Of a stretch of DNA of 64,000 nucleotides, positions 9,530 to 17,866 are shown piece by piece; within the stretch, counting starts at the first letter, position 1, and each line of letters begins with the position of its first letter. A program made the translations under genes and the position numbers. The notes under the pieces were generated by a model. The model was not told the origin of the DNA. It made no database searches and saw only the letters and a program-made list of their open reading frames with translations. Location of the stretch: NCBI RefSeq assembly GCF_024347655.1, contig NZ_AP025514.1:2480001-2544000 (forward strand), written 5' to 3'. The stretch comes from Vibrio toranzoniae (GTDB lineage: Bacteria > Pseudomonadota > Gammaproteobacteria > Enterobacterales > Vibrionaceae).

Positions 9530-10279
9530 TCAATCCTTGACGCGCACACTAGAAGTTTCCGTACCTTTGATAATGGTTACTCTTGGTCGAGGCACGTATC
9601 GACGAACGACTTTCTTCTCAATTTCATGAGGATTTCTCAACGCTAGCTGAATACTCCCCTTGCTTTTAGCTGTTAGTAATTTTTCAGCATCTTTGGGGGA
9701 AACCTCTAACGTCACAGCGCGTACAATAATGGGGCTGTTTTCATTGGTTTTGGCGGTTTGGTCTACCGCTAACACTTTGATATTTTTGAGGACGGTTCGA
9801 GTCGCTGCAGAATTTTTACCATAAGAAACGGTATTGAGAATATCCACTTTATTCCCCGGTAATAGGAAACCAGCCACACCAATAACGTCATCAACTCGTA
9901 TTGTTACTGCGCGCTTATTCTCCGGTATTAGCGCGGCTAATGTCGATCCCTCTCCAGGCGTAGTAAACCTCATTTTATGAAGAACTTCGCCAGCATAAAT
10001 GGTATTGGCGACGACCTTGCCAACAAGTTCAGAAGCATCGGAGTAATTATTGTCATTAATCCAATCCACTTCCATTAACTTGGTCGTTAAGAATGTATCC
10101 TCAATAACGGTTCCAGCTTCAATTTCTTGTGACGCAACCACAACGGGATGGCGCTCCACTGTCTCTACTTCAACCGTTGGCTGAACTTGGTTGTCCATCC
10201 ACTGCTTAGCAAAAAATACGGCAGCTAAACCAAATACTACGGACAATAAAAATAGTAGGAAAACTTGACTCTTATTCAT
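9530..10279 (-). CDS. rcpC: RcpC/CpaB, pilus assembly protein with SAF domain
   Basis: A 249-residue protein with one N-terminal membrane anchor (MNKSQVFLLFLLSVVFGLAA) and an SAF domain (HPVVVASQEIEAGTVIEDTF, YAGEVLHKMRF), followed by the RcpC domain (KRAVTIRVDDVIGVAGFLLPGN). RcpC/CpaB proteins sit in the periplasm and work with the secretin, perhaps gating or linking it to peptidoglycan through the SAF domain. The start at 10279 overlaps the end of the upstream ATPase gene by 8 bp (ATGAATAA), which implies coupled translation. The longer in-frame reading to 10369 would run well into that gene. Confidence 0.93.
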   Translation of the reverse strand: MNKSQVFLLFLLSVVFGLAAVFFAKQWMDNQVQPTVEVETVERHPVVVASQEIEAGTVIEDTFLTTKLMEVDWINDNNYSDASELVGKVVANTIYAGEVLHKMRFTTPGEGSTLAALIPENKRAVTIRVDDVIGVAGFLLPGNKVDILNTVSYGKNSAATRTVLKNIKVLAVDQTAKTNENSPIIVRAVTLEVSPKDAEKLLTAKSKGSIQLALRNPHEIEKKVVRRYVPRPRVTIIKGTETSSVRVKD

Positions 10280-11621
10280 TATTTTCTCCCTCGTGTCCAT
10301 CAGAGGTAAAATAGACTTCCCATGCCATGGAAAGAATATCGTAGGTAATAACAGGCGGTAGTTGCTCAAACGAAAGTATATCTTTGCTTATACCAACGAG
10401 ATCTTTCGGTAAACAAGGGAAGAGTGGTATTTTGCAAAGAGAATGCATCTGAGACAAACGCTCAAAAAAACCAACTTCAAGCTCAACTCCTTTTTCAGCA
10501 ACAACGCGCATCCACAAAGCTTCATAGTCACCTTGGTTAAGAGGCTTAAATTCAATTTTGTAGCCCAAGCGTCGTAGAAATGCAGGATCGCTTATTTTCT
10601 CTGGATTCAGATTAGTAGAGAAAGCAAGCGTTAACACGAATGGCATCGTGACTTGTTGACCATTAGGTAGCGAAAGGTAATCAAAGGAGTACTCCATCGG
10701 CACAATCCAGCGATTAAGCAATGTATCCACAGGCATGGGTTGACGTCCAAGGTCATCAATCACAAAGATGCCGTTGTTGGCCATCATTTGTACAGGCGCT
10801 AGCCAAACCCGACTGTTCTCAGAGTGATTGACTTCAAGCATGTTCATAGACAGCTCGCCACCCACTTGAATATTTGGCCGCTCACAATTGAGCCAACGCT
10901 TATCATATTGATCTTTAAGAGAAACTAAACTATCACTACCATTACTATCTAAAGGTTTATGGTGTTGAGTAGAGAAAACCTTGATGATATTACCAAGCGC
11001 ATAAACGGCATAAGGAATAAAAACAGACGTATGTAAGGCATTCACAATACGCGTTGCCACAAATGTTTTACCCGTTCCAGCATGCCCATACAACAACAAA
11101 GCTCTCCCTGAATTAATTGCCGGTCCCAACACAGAGATCATTCTGTTGACACCATAAACATCACTCAGTGCCGCTTCGACATGTGGTCGCGTCACTAACT
11201 CAGCTCTTAGATCTTGTTGTTTTACAATGTCACTATATTGAGCAAGTGAAACAGGGACAGGTCCAAGATAAGCATCACGGGTAAAGGCGAGATCAGCTTC
11301 TTCCATGCCTTTTTCCGACAGAGAATATCGGACATGACTATGTGAAGATGACTCTAAGGATAGAGCCGAAACTGGCTGAAAAACTTCAATCAATGATTTT
11401 TTTCTAAGTACCGCAAGTCCGTTTTCAACAATATGCGTCACTACACACAAATAGTTAGAAAGCTCTAATACATCAGATTTAGGGTACGCAGATAAGTGCT
11501 TGAGCAATAAGTTTTCAATCACAACTTCAGGTATACCAAGCGATTCAATGGAAGTCGGTACCAAAGGAGCTGATATTTGAGGCTTTAAGTTGCTCGGGGA
11601 AGGAATCCCTCTCATATCCAT
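10272..11621 (-). CDS. AAA+ ATPase with winged-helix-like N-terminus, encoded within the tad operon
   Basis: This 449-residue protein is not one of the standard Tad components. Residues about 30-110 look like a winged helix (IENLLLKHLSAYPKSDVLEL, VVTHIVENGLAVLRKKSLIE, RYSLSEKGMEEADLAF). The AAA+ module has Walker A GHAGTGKT (about 179-186), Walker B GIFVIDDLGRQ (about 284-294), a sensor 1 stretch LAFSTNLNP and an arginine-rich DPAFLRRLGYKIE. There is no signal peptide, so it is cytoplasmic. GGAGAGG sits just before the ATG at 11621; ATGs at 11639 and 11615 are alternatives. It lies 39 bp after tadV and overlaps rcpC by 8 bp. Its place suggests a chaperone-like or regulatory role in pilus assembly. 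Confidence 0.85.
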   Translation of the reverse strand: MDMRGIPSPSNLKPQISAPLVPTSIESLGIPEVVIENLLLKHLSAYPKSDVLELSNYLCVVTHIVENGLAVLRKKSLIEVFQPVSALSLESSSHSHVRYSLSEKGMEEADLAFTRDAYLGPVPVSLAQYSDIVKQQDLRAELVTRPHVEAALSDVYGVNRMISVLGPAINSGRALLLYGHAGTGKTFVATRIVNALHTSVFIPYAVYALGNIIKVFSTQHHKPLDSNGSDSLVSLKDQYDKRWLNCERPNIQVGGELSMNMLEVNHSENSRVWLAPVQMMANNGIFVIDDLGRQPMPVDTLLNRWIVPMEYSFDYLSLPNGQQVTMPFVLTLAFSTNLNPEKISDPAFLRRLGYKIEFKPLNQGDYEALWMRVVAEKGVELEVGFFERLSQMHSLCKIPLFPCLPKDLVGISKDILSFEQLPPVITYDILSMAWEVYFTSDGHEGENNE

Positions 11622-11660
11622 ATATCCTCTCCAACACATCGATTAGTGATTTAGTTTGAC

Positions 11661-12191
11661 CTATGTAAAATAACTGTACATCGCTAAACCTATTACAACT
11701 GAAGGAGCAAATGGCATTGTTACTTTATTTGAGTACCGAGAATGCACAACCGACTCATAATTAACATTAGGTGATATTCCACTCACAAACATAAGTTTCT
11801 CTTCCAAATACCGTCTAACCGTTATTTCACTATTATTTGCCCGATTATAAAGCAGATAAAATGCTCCTATAACGCCGGAAGCTATGAGTATGTAATAAGT
11901 TACATCAAGCAATGACCCCCACCCAACATACAATCCAATAACACCCAAAAACTTCACATCCCCTGCAGACATTGCTCTCAGAAAATATAATATCAAACCT
12001 AAAGAAAAAAGAACGACAGCACCAGTTAATGAATGAACTAACTCATAGAATGAAAAACCATCATTTAACATTAATAATAAATACAACAATAAAAATAAAA
12101 TCAGTACCTTGTTTGGTATACGATGCTTATCAACATCGTATACCGAAACAATGATAAGCAACGCCCAAAAAACTAAAGATTCACTTATCAT
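11661..12191 (-). CDS. tadV: TadV/CpaA prepilin peptidase (A24 family)
   Basis: A 176-residue, highly hydrophobic aspartic protease that cleaves the leader of Flp and TadE/F prepilins. The two catalytic aspartates are visible in SVYDVDKHRIPN (about residue 19-20) and in the GDxKF motif SAGDVKFLG (about residue 76). It lacks the large cytoplasmic methylase domain of PilD, as expected for the short Tad type. The start at 12191 lies only 4 bp after the flp2 stop, so the two genes are translationally linked; no strong ribosome binding site is seen. An ATG seven codons upstream would overlap flp2. Confidence 0.92.
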   Translation of the reverse strand: MISESLVFWALLIIVSVYDVDKHRIPNKVLILFLLLYLLLMLNDGFSFYELVHSLTGAVVLFSLGLILYFLRAMSAGDVKFLGVIGLYVGWGSLLDVTYYILIASGVIGAFYLLYNRANNSEITVRRYLEEKLMFVSGISPNVNYESVVHSRYSNKVTMPFAPSVVIGLAMYSYFT

Positions 12192-12195
12192 TAAA

Positions 12196-12348
12196 TTAAA
12201 TACCCGCCACAATCGAAAGAAACTTATTGATTAGAGCAGTCGCGATTCCAGAAAATATTAACCAAGCGAGGATGACAAGCGAAGCAGCTCCAATGACATA
12301 TTCCACTACAGTTAAACCTTTCTGGTGCCCCTCCCTTTTTAGGTTCAT
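12196..12348 (-). CDS. flp2: Flp-family prepilin, second copy
   Basis: A 50-residue prepilin reading MNLKREGHQKG then LTVVEYVIGA. TadV should cut after the Gly at residue 11, giving a mature peptide of 39 residues with Glu at +5 and Tyr at +6, the hallmark of Flp pilins. The rest is one hydrophobic helix ending SIVAGI. It lies 11 bp downstream of flp1 and 4 bp upstream of tadV. The mature sequence differs from flp1 over most of the C-terminal half, so it is a diverged paralogue rather than a recent copy. Either pilin could be the main subunit. Confidence 0.92.
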   Translation of the reverse strand: MNLKREGHQKGLTVVEYVIGAASLVILAWLIFSGIATALINKFLSIVAGI

Positions 12349-12359
12349 GTGACAAGCTC

Positions 12360-12539
12360 TTACGATGTACTGATTTGATCAACAATCGTACTTAACTTCG
12401 TTGATAGCGCAGTACCAATACCGGTAAATATTGTCGTCAACCCCAATACAAGCATCGCTGCACCAATTACGTATTCAATAACCGTAAGACCTTCTTCATC
12501 ATTCATGAATTCTTTACAATTTTTCAAAAACTTACTCAT
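12360..12539 (-). CDS. flp1: Flp-family major prepilin
   Basis: A 59-residue prepilin. The leader ends at the Gly of NDEEG (residue 17), followed by LTVIEYVIGAAMLVLGL, with Glu+5 and Tyr+6 as in Flp pilins. The mature 42-residue peptide is one hydrophobic helix with a polar tail (STIVDQISTS). It is the first gene of the tad operon with AAGGAG nearby as the ribosome binding site, and therefore most likely the major pilin. A stem-loop covers the leader just upstream. Confidence 0.94.
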   Translation of the reverse strand: MSKFLKNCKEFMNDEEGLTVIEYVIGAAMLVLGLTTIFTGIGTALSTKLSTIVDQISTS

Positions 12540-12554
12540 GAGAATCTCTCCTTG

Positions 12555-12591
12555 ATTTAGCTAACAGGTTTTGTTTACCTGTAAACTAAAT
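12555..12591 (-). promoter_or_regulatory. Stem-loop in the flp1 leader
   Basis: Arms 12555-12568 and 12578-12591 pair at 12 of 14 positions around a 9-base loop rich in T on the plus strand. The structure ends 3-4 bases before the AAGGAGAG ribosome binding site of flp1. No T tract follows, so it is not a classic terminator. It could stabilise the abundant pilin mRNA, control ribosome access, or as DNA be an operator. Confidence 0.45.
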
Positions 12592-12727
12592 CTAGAGCTG
12601 AACAATATATTTGGTTAGGATTTTCTTGCCATTTACTTGCACTTTTTTGTGGTACTTCTAATCTAATTAGTATGTTTAGTTATTTACCTATTATTGAGTC
12701 ATACTTTTAGTACAAAACTGGACACAT

Positions 12728-13477
12728 ATGAGTATAAATATAGTTACACCATTATTATCGGATGTGGATAGTGAATTTAACTCAATTATTAACAAAAAAA
12801 TTAGCCACTATTTTTCCGTGCAATATTTTGGTCAAGATATCTCTATTATCAGTAACTTAGATGTGAGATTGGTCTTTTTTACTCTCAATAGTAACGATAG
12901 TTATCAATTGCTTAACATGGCAATTTCTATTTGTGAGAACCTAAATAAGCGAATAGTCATTATTTGCTCATCTCCGTTACCGAATATTATTCAAAATCAT
13001 AAAAATGTTTTTTTTATTATCGAAACGAGCAGCAATCATCTAAGTCGTAAATTCGAAGAACTAAAAGAGAAAACACAGCATATTTTTGATCCTCATTTCG
13101 ACATCGATAGAAACATGAACAAGAACAACCAATTACCAGCAAAAATATTCACATCGGAAGTTGTCAATTTTATCATGAGGAATATCAACAGAGACATTAG
13201 AGAAACAGAAATTGCCGATCGATGTCATTGTTCAACAACCTACTTTTCGAAAAAGTTTCATCTACACTTTGGAGTAAGCTTTAGAGACTTTGTGTGCGAC
13301 AAGCGGATTTTGTTGGCTAAGAAGCTGATTGAAGCGGATACCGAATCAAAAATTGCTGTGATTGCTTATCAATGTGGCTACAAGGATGTCTCGTACTTCT
13401 CGAGAATTTTTAAGAAAAGGACCGGAGTAACACCGGCAAGTTACAGGCGTACGTGCATGGATAACAGAAACCGCTAA
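12728..13477 (+). CDS. AraC-family transcriptional regulator divergent from the tad operon
   Basis: A 249-residue protein. Residues about 145-245 are the AraC double helix-turn-helix (DRCHCSTTYFSKKFHLHFGV and VIAYQCGYKDVSYFSRIFKK, ending RTGVTPASYRR). The N-terminal 125 residues have no cupin pattern; alternating strands and helices (VRLVFFTLN, RIVIICSS, VFFIIETSSNHLSRKFEEL) suggest a degenerate receiver-like fold without a clear phospho-acceptor. It is divergent from flp1 across 188 AT-rich bp, so it is the best candidate regulator of the tad operon. Low GC compared with its neighbours hints at acquisition with the tad genes. Confidence 0.88.
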   Translation: MSINIVTPLLSDVDSEFNSIINKKISHYFSVQYFGQDISIISNLDVRLVFFTLNSNDSYQLLNMAISICENLNKRIVIICSSPLPNIIQNHKNVFFIIETSSNHLSRKFEELKEKTQHIFDPHFDIDRNMNKNNQLPAKIFTSEVVNFIMRNINRDIRETEIADRCHCSTTYFSKKFHLHFGVSFRDFVCDKRILLAKKLIEADTESKIAVIAYQCGYKDVSYFSRIFKKRTGVTPASYRRTCMDNRNR

Positions 13478-13560
13478 TTTTACTCTCAAAAATAAAAAAA
13501 CATGGTACATTTAACATGATTTTAACAAAAATAACTTAGCGAAAAACATGGAGTTAGACA

Positions 13561-15249
13561 ATGATTCAGCCTAACGAGTTTAGCCAAGAACAAGCAACAG
13601 CTCTCCCTACACCCAATGATATGATTTTAAAATGGGCAGAAGAACGCCCAGATGAGATCTATTTAAAACAAATAATTAACCGCCAGTTTGTGGAGTTCAC
13701 ATATAAAGAGGTGGCCGATAAGGCACTCAAACTTGCTTCTGCATTAGAAGCTCTTGGCGCCAAACCTGGTGACCGAGTGGCTCTGGTTTCTAAAAACTGT
13801 GCAGAGTGGTTTATCTGCGATCTTGCCATGATGTTGGGAGACTTTGTTAGCGTCCCTATTTTCCCAACAGCTGGTGCCGATACGATTCAATACTGTATTG
13901 AACACAGCGAAAGTAAGATTGTAATTGCGGGTAAACTCGACGATGCTACTGCAACGCAAAAAGTGTTAGATGACAACCCAAGCCTGATAAGCATCTCGCT
14001 TCCTTATGACAGTGCAGCAAAATGTCATCATACTTTTGAAGAACTCATCGATAAACATGAACCATCAACCAAACGCCCTCAGCATCACGACGATAAGCTA
14101 ATGTCACTTGTTTATACTTCGGGTACATCAGGGCTACCAAAAGGCGCAATGCTTACATACGGCGCGTTTACTTGGTCTGTTCAAAGGTTGATTGACCATA
14201 TTGGAATCCAGCCCGGCGATCGCCTGTTTTCTTACCTACCACTGGCCCATATTACAGAGCGCGTTTACATCTTTGGTTCTTCAGTGATGGGTGGCGTAGT
14301 CACGGCTTTCCCAGAGTCTTTAGACACGTTTATTGATGATGTGAAAATGCATCGTCCAACTCTGTTTATTTCAGTTCCTCGCCTATGGACTCTGTTCCAG
14401 CAGCGAATCCAAGACAAATTGCCACAGAAGAAGCTCAATTTCTTGTTGAAGATTCCATTTGTAAACAACCTCATCAAAAAGAAATTAGCGGATGGTTTGG
14501 GCCTAGATCAAGCTCGCGTACTTGGTTGTGGCTCAGCTCCAGTATCACCCGCTCTACTTTCATGGTACGAAAGTGTTGGTCTACATATTACCGAAGCTTG
14601 GGGCATGACAGAGTCATTCGCGTATAGCACACTCAACTACCCATTTAGAGCAGACAAAATTGGTACGGTTGGCAATGCTGGTCCGGGGATTGAACTCAAA
14701 ATAGCGGAAGATGAAGAGATCCTTGTTCGAGGCAAGGGCCTATTCTGTGGCTACTACAAGAATGATATTGCGACCCAAGAATCTTTCAATTCAGAAGGTT
14801 GGCTCCATACTGGAGATATTGGCGATATTGATAGCGAAGGCTACCTAACGATTCGTGGACGTAAGAAAGATACCTTTAAAACCGCTAAAGGTAAGTTTGT
14901 TGCTCCCGTCCCTATCGAGAATAAACTCTTTGAGTATAGCCGCGTAGAAATGATGTGTTTGATAGGCTTAGGCTTACCAGGTCCTATCTTACTTGTCGTG
15001 CCCCATGACTTCCCTAACTTTGATAGAGCTCGTTATGAGAGAACGACCAAACGTGTTATCGAGAAAATGAACGAGCAGCTCGCCTCACATGAGAAGATCA
15101 AAGGCGTACTGATGATTAAGGAACCATGGAGTATTGAGAATGGCGTATTAACGCCTACTCTCAAGATAAAGCGACATATCCTTGAACAGAAATATCACGA
15201 AGTCGGTCATAACTGGCCAAAAGATAAATTGGTGGTTTGGGAAGAATAA
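13561..15249 (+). CDS. AMP-dependent acyl-CoA synthetase (long-chain fatty acid CoA ligase type)
   Basis: This 562-residue enzyme should activate a fatty acid with ATP and CoA to acyl-CoA. The adenylate-forming signatures are present: YTSGTSGLPKGAML (about residues 184-197), YLPLAHITER, WGMTESF, LHTGDIGDID and the hinge region IRGRKKDTFKTAKGKFV. No membrane segment is evident. Its Vibrio relatives are usually annotated as long-chain-fatty-acid CoA ligases; substrate length cannot be read from sequence. It is 83 bp after the AraC gene and ends in its own terminator, lying between the two tad gene groups. A role in pilus biology is not implied by its sequence. Confidence 0.9.
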   Translation: MIQPNEFSQEQATALPTPNDMILKWAEERPDEIYLKQIINRQFVEFTYKEVADKALKLASALEALGAKPGDRVALVSKNCAEWFICDLAMMLGDFVSVPIFPTAGADTIQYCIEHSESKIVIAGKLDDATATQKVLDDNPSLISISLPYDSAAKCHHTFEELIDKHEPSTKRPQHHDDKLMSLVYTSGTSGLPKGAMLTYGAFTWSVQRLIDHIGIQPGDRLFSYLPLAHITERVYIFGSSVMGGVVTAFPESLDTFIDDVKMHRPTLFISVPRLWTLFQQRIQDKLPQKKLNFLLKIPFVNNLIKKKLADGLGLDQARVLGCGSAPVSPALLSWYESVGLHITEAWGMTESFAYSTLNYPFRADKIGTVGNAGPGIELKIAEDEEILVRGKGLFCGYYKNDIATQESFNSEGWLHTGDIGDIDSEGYLTIRGRKKDTFKTAKGKFVAPVPIENKLFEYSRVEMMCLIGLGLPGPILLVVPHDFPNFDRARYERTTKRVIEKMNEQLASHEKIKGVLMIKEPWSIENGVLTPTLKIKRHILEQKYHEVGHNWPKDKLVVWEE

Positions 15250-15304
15250 CCATCACTTCCAACTAACCCTGAATAAAGATGCTACTAAATATAAATTAGC
15301 ACTA

Positions 15305-15331
15305 AGAGGGAGTTAATAGCTCCCTCTTTTT
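15305..15331 (+). terminator. Rho-independent terminator of the acyl-CoA synthetase gene
   Basis: AGAGGGAG and CTCCCTCT form perfect 8-bp arms with a 7-base loop, followed by TTTTT on the plus strand, 55 bp after the stop codon. Confidence 0.85.
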
Positions 15332-15406
15332 ATGTGACTCAACTTCCTATTGATAGCTCTTCCTACTGATAGCATTAACACAAGTAAACGAAACCACAGA
15401 TAAATA

Positions 15407-16789
15407 TTACAAGGTTAACCTGATAATTACATCTAACATCTTATCAAAGCAAGGACCTAACGCTTCTTCATCAATGGCATGGCAATACACCCCTTCGAGC
15501 TGAGCAGGATCATAATCCGCACTTAAACCTGGATCATCTAAAAGTGCGCTCGAGTTTGCCATTCGTAACAATAAGTCTTCACCAAGCTCGCTATCAGGCC
15601 CGGTTGCCGATGTTAATGATGAACCTAACCCCAGAGTAAAGACATAGATATCTTCCCCTCTTGCGGCTTCTGCGATGTCTTCAACTAGATTACGAGCAAC
15701 CCGATTAACCCGGGAATACAGATCATTAGCAGAATGACTATCTGGGTCATATTGCGGCACGGGACGTAAGTAGTGGGCGGGATTTAAGATATTGAACTCA
15801 GTAGCGCCCGAGTCATGAGTCGTATAATAAGTTGGCATTTCACTTATATGATCATCAATGTCACTCCCTTCGTAACCACCAGACAAAGTGGTGGCAATTA
15901 AATCATGCCTCCAAAGCCCTCTGGGAGTACCACTACTGCTATCACTGGATCTAATCGCGCCAACGTGTGAACCACCGTCTTCAAAGTCAAAAGTTGAAGC
16001 AAAGGTATTAGGAGCCCCATCGGTAAAAAAAACTATTACTTTCAAGTTGGCAGGATCCGTCACCGTTCTTAACTCATTCAGAGCTCGATACATTCCCTCC
16101 GATGCATTGGTATATTGAGCATTAAAAGTGGTACCAAAATTAAAGTTATCTATCTCCGATTTGATAGTACTTCGACTATGGCCTCGAGTCGTACTGAACA
16201 CCACAGGAACCTCAGCCCCAAAGGCGAATTTAACCAGTGAAATACGGTCAAATCCTTCATGAAAATTTTCGACAAATGACTTAGACCTGTCAATAACATC
16301 TTGGGTCACATCGCCTATGCTCCCAAGCCTCAAAGATGTTGTGTTATCAATCACTAATACCAAATCAACTGGACGGCGGATGGATTGCGCGGACACGCCT
16401 GGACTAAATGAATCTAAACCTATCAAGGGTAAGAAAATAGTGGGCACTTGTGCTGTCGCCGAAATATCAATGGAGATATTACCAAAATCATCATGCGAGA
16501 AATTTGCCCCACCGAAGCTTGGCGTTGCTGAGTAGAAGTCAGCAGGGAAATTGGCTGAAAAATACTTTTGAGCTGCTGCTCGCCCTGCATCTTCACCATT
16601 AGCAACCGCTCTCGCGGCTGCAATACTTGCAGCATCGACCGCCGCAAATAACTTGGACTTAACAATATAAGCTCGCCCAACATCAACAGAAAGCCCAACC
16701 ACTAAGAGAATAAAAGGCAGTGCGATAACTGACATCAAAGCCACTAGTCCCCGACTGTAACGGTATTTGATTGGAGCTCCAGTATCCAT
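15407..16789 (-). CDS. tadG: TadG, pilus protein with von Willebrand factor A domain
   Basis: A 460-residue protein. The N-terminus has a prepilin-like hydrophobic helix (SRGLVALMSVIALPFILLVV) but no Glu at +5, as is common in TadG, and a TadE/G-like alpha segment with FAAVDAASIAAARA. From about residue 140 it is a vWA domain with the metal site VLVIDNTTSL (Thr replaces the usual middle Ser) and a TDG motif in VIVFFTDGAPN. TadG is thought to sit in the envelope and act at the pilus base or in adhesion. It is last in a three-gene operon with tadE and tadF, 10 bp after tadF. Confidence 0.88.
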   Translation of the reverse strand: MDTGAPIKYRYSRGLVALMSVIALPFILLVVGLSVDVGRAYIVKSKLFAAVDAASIAAARAVANGEDAGRAAAQKYFSANFPADFYSATPSFGGANFSHDDFGNISIDISATAQVPTIFLPLIGLDSFSPGVSAQSIRRPVDLVLVIDNTTSLRLGSIGDVTQDVIDRSKSFVENFHEGFDRISLVKFAFGAEVPVVFSTTRGHSRSTIKSEIDNFNFGTTFNAQYTNASEGMYRALNELRTVTDPANLKVIVFFTDGAPNTFASTFDFEDGGSHVGAIRSSDSSSGTPRGLWRHDLIATTLSGGYEGSDIDDHISEMPTYYTTHDSGATEFNILNPAHYLRPVPQYDPDSHSANDLYSRVNRVARNLVEDIAEAARGEDIYVFTLGLGSSLTSATGPDSELGEDLLLRMANSSALLDDPGLSADYDPAQLEGVYCHAIDEEALGPCFDKMLDVIIRLTL

Positions 16790-16799
16790 ATTGACCTCC

Positions 16800-17360
16800 C
16801 TACATATATGTTGTGTCGCTCAGAATGTATTCATCATCAAAAATTCGACTAAAAATAGGCGAATAGTCATAGAACACTTCGACGCTATACACGATCTCCC
16901 CATCATCTAACGCCAACGTCAAATTATTAATAAGCGGAGGATCATCTGCATCGATATCAGAGCATTCTCCATCAACTTCCCAGTTACTGCAGCTAGACCA
17001 AATATTACTATTTCGAGCTAACCCATATTGGTTCCAACGGTATTGGCTTTTTACATAAGGAAAAGCATCTTCTTGGCCAACCACCTCGGTAATATAAATA
17101 ACGCCGTCTTGAGTCAAATCCAATGTTCCCGATGTCGTTGCAATGATATCCATGACTTCTTGAGGTGGATCTGTATTACTCCGCGAGATAATGTTACCGC
17201 CTTCTCGACTGATACTGATAATGATGTGGTTAGCTTGAATAAGGTGTGTGATATCGACGGCAGCAACAATAAGCAACATAAACAATGGTGCAATCAAGGT
17301 CATTTCAATTGCTGCAAACCCTTTTTCTGTGCTTTTTGTTTTTATCTTTAAAGGAAGCAT
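16800..17360 (-). CDS. tadF: TadF-type minor pseudopilin
   Basis: A 186-residue protein with a prepilin-type cleavage site in STEKG then FAAIEMTLIAPLFMLLIVAA (Glu at +5), followed by a soluble periplasmic domain. The domain contains a Cys pair (SSCSNWEVDGECSD) that could form a disulphide. TadE and TadF are pseudopilins processed by TadV and needed for pilus biogenesis. It lies 11 bp after tadE and 10 bp before tadG. Assignment to TadF rather than TadE rests on order and length. Confidence 0.87.
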   Translation of the reverse strand: MLPLKIKTKSTEKGFAAIEMTLIAPLFMLLIVAAVDITHLIQANHIIISISREGGNIISRSNTDPPQEVMDIIATTSGTLDLTQDGVIYITEVVGQEDAFPYVKSQYRWNQYGLARNSNIWSSCSNWEVDGECSDIDADDPPLINNLTLALDDGEIVYSVEVFYDYSPIFSRIFDDEYILSDTTYM

Positions 17361-17371
17361 CTTGTTTCTCC

Positions 17372-17866
17372 TTAAAAAGCTTCGTTTTTCATTGCCGCAC
17401 TAACGGTAAACTTAAACTTTCCATCGTCGAGCAAAACATACATATAAGGGTTAACAGATGGCCATTCGCAATCGAGATGAATAGAAATGATATCTCCAGA
17501 ACCACCAAAACCGCTGACAGCGTTGCCATAAACATCTTCAACACGTATGTTTTGGACGTCCATCACTTTATCGAGCAAGCCACTCGAAGATCGAGAGATT
17601 TGTTCTAGTATTGCCGCTTCGCGATTACTCGATGCGTCAGGATCCAAATCAGAGCGGCCTGTGATCGCATATCTGGCGCCCTCTCTTGCCGAATGCTGCA
17701 TGGTCAATTTAACAAATCCATATATGCCAAGATCGACAACCGTTAGGAAAAGAGCAAAAAATAGGCTTACCACAATCGTAAACTCTATAATAGCGATGCC
17801 TTTCATCTTGGAACTTACACAGTTTCGAGCACGGTTATGCAACGAACATTTTGAAAAATATCTCAT
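17372..17866 (-). CDS. tadE: TadE-type minor pseudopilin
   Basis: A 164-residue protein with cleavage expected in SSKMKG then IAIIEFTIVVSLFFALFLTV (Glu at +5) and the TadE signature QHSAREGARYAITG. The start at 17866 has AGGGGATG upstream but would give an unusually long leader of 22 residues; Met at residue 21 (17806) would give a three-residue leader and has no clear ribosome binding site. It is the first gene of the tadEFG operon, with a long AT-rich upstream region that must hold its promoter. Confidence 0.88.
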   Translation of the reverse strand: MRYFSKCSLHNRARNCVSSKMKGIAIIEFTIVVSLFFALFLTVVDLGIYGFVKLTMQHSAREGARYAITGRSDLDPDASSNREAAILEQISRSSSGLLDKVMDVQNIRVEDVYGNAVSGFGGSGDIISIHLDCEWPSVNPYMYVLLDDGKFKFTVSAAMKNEAF

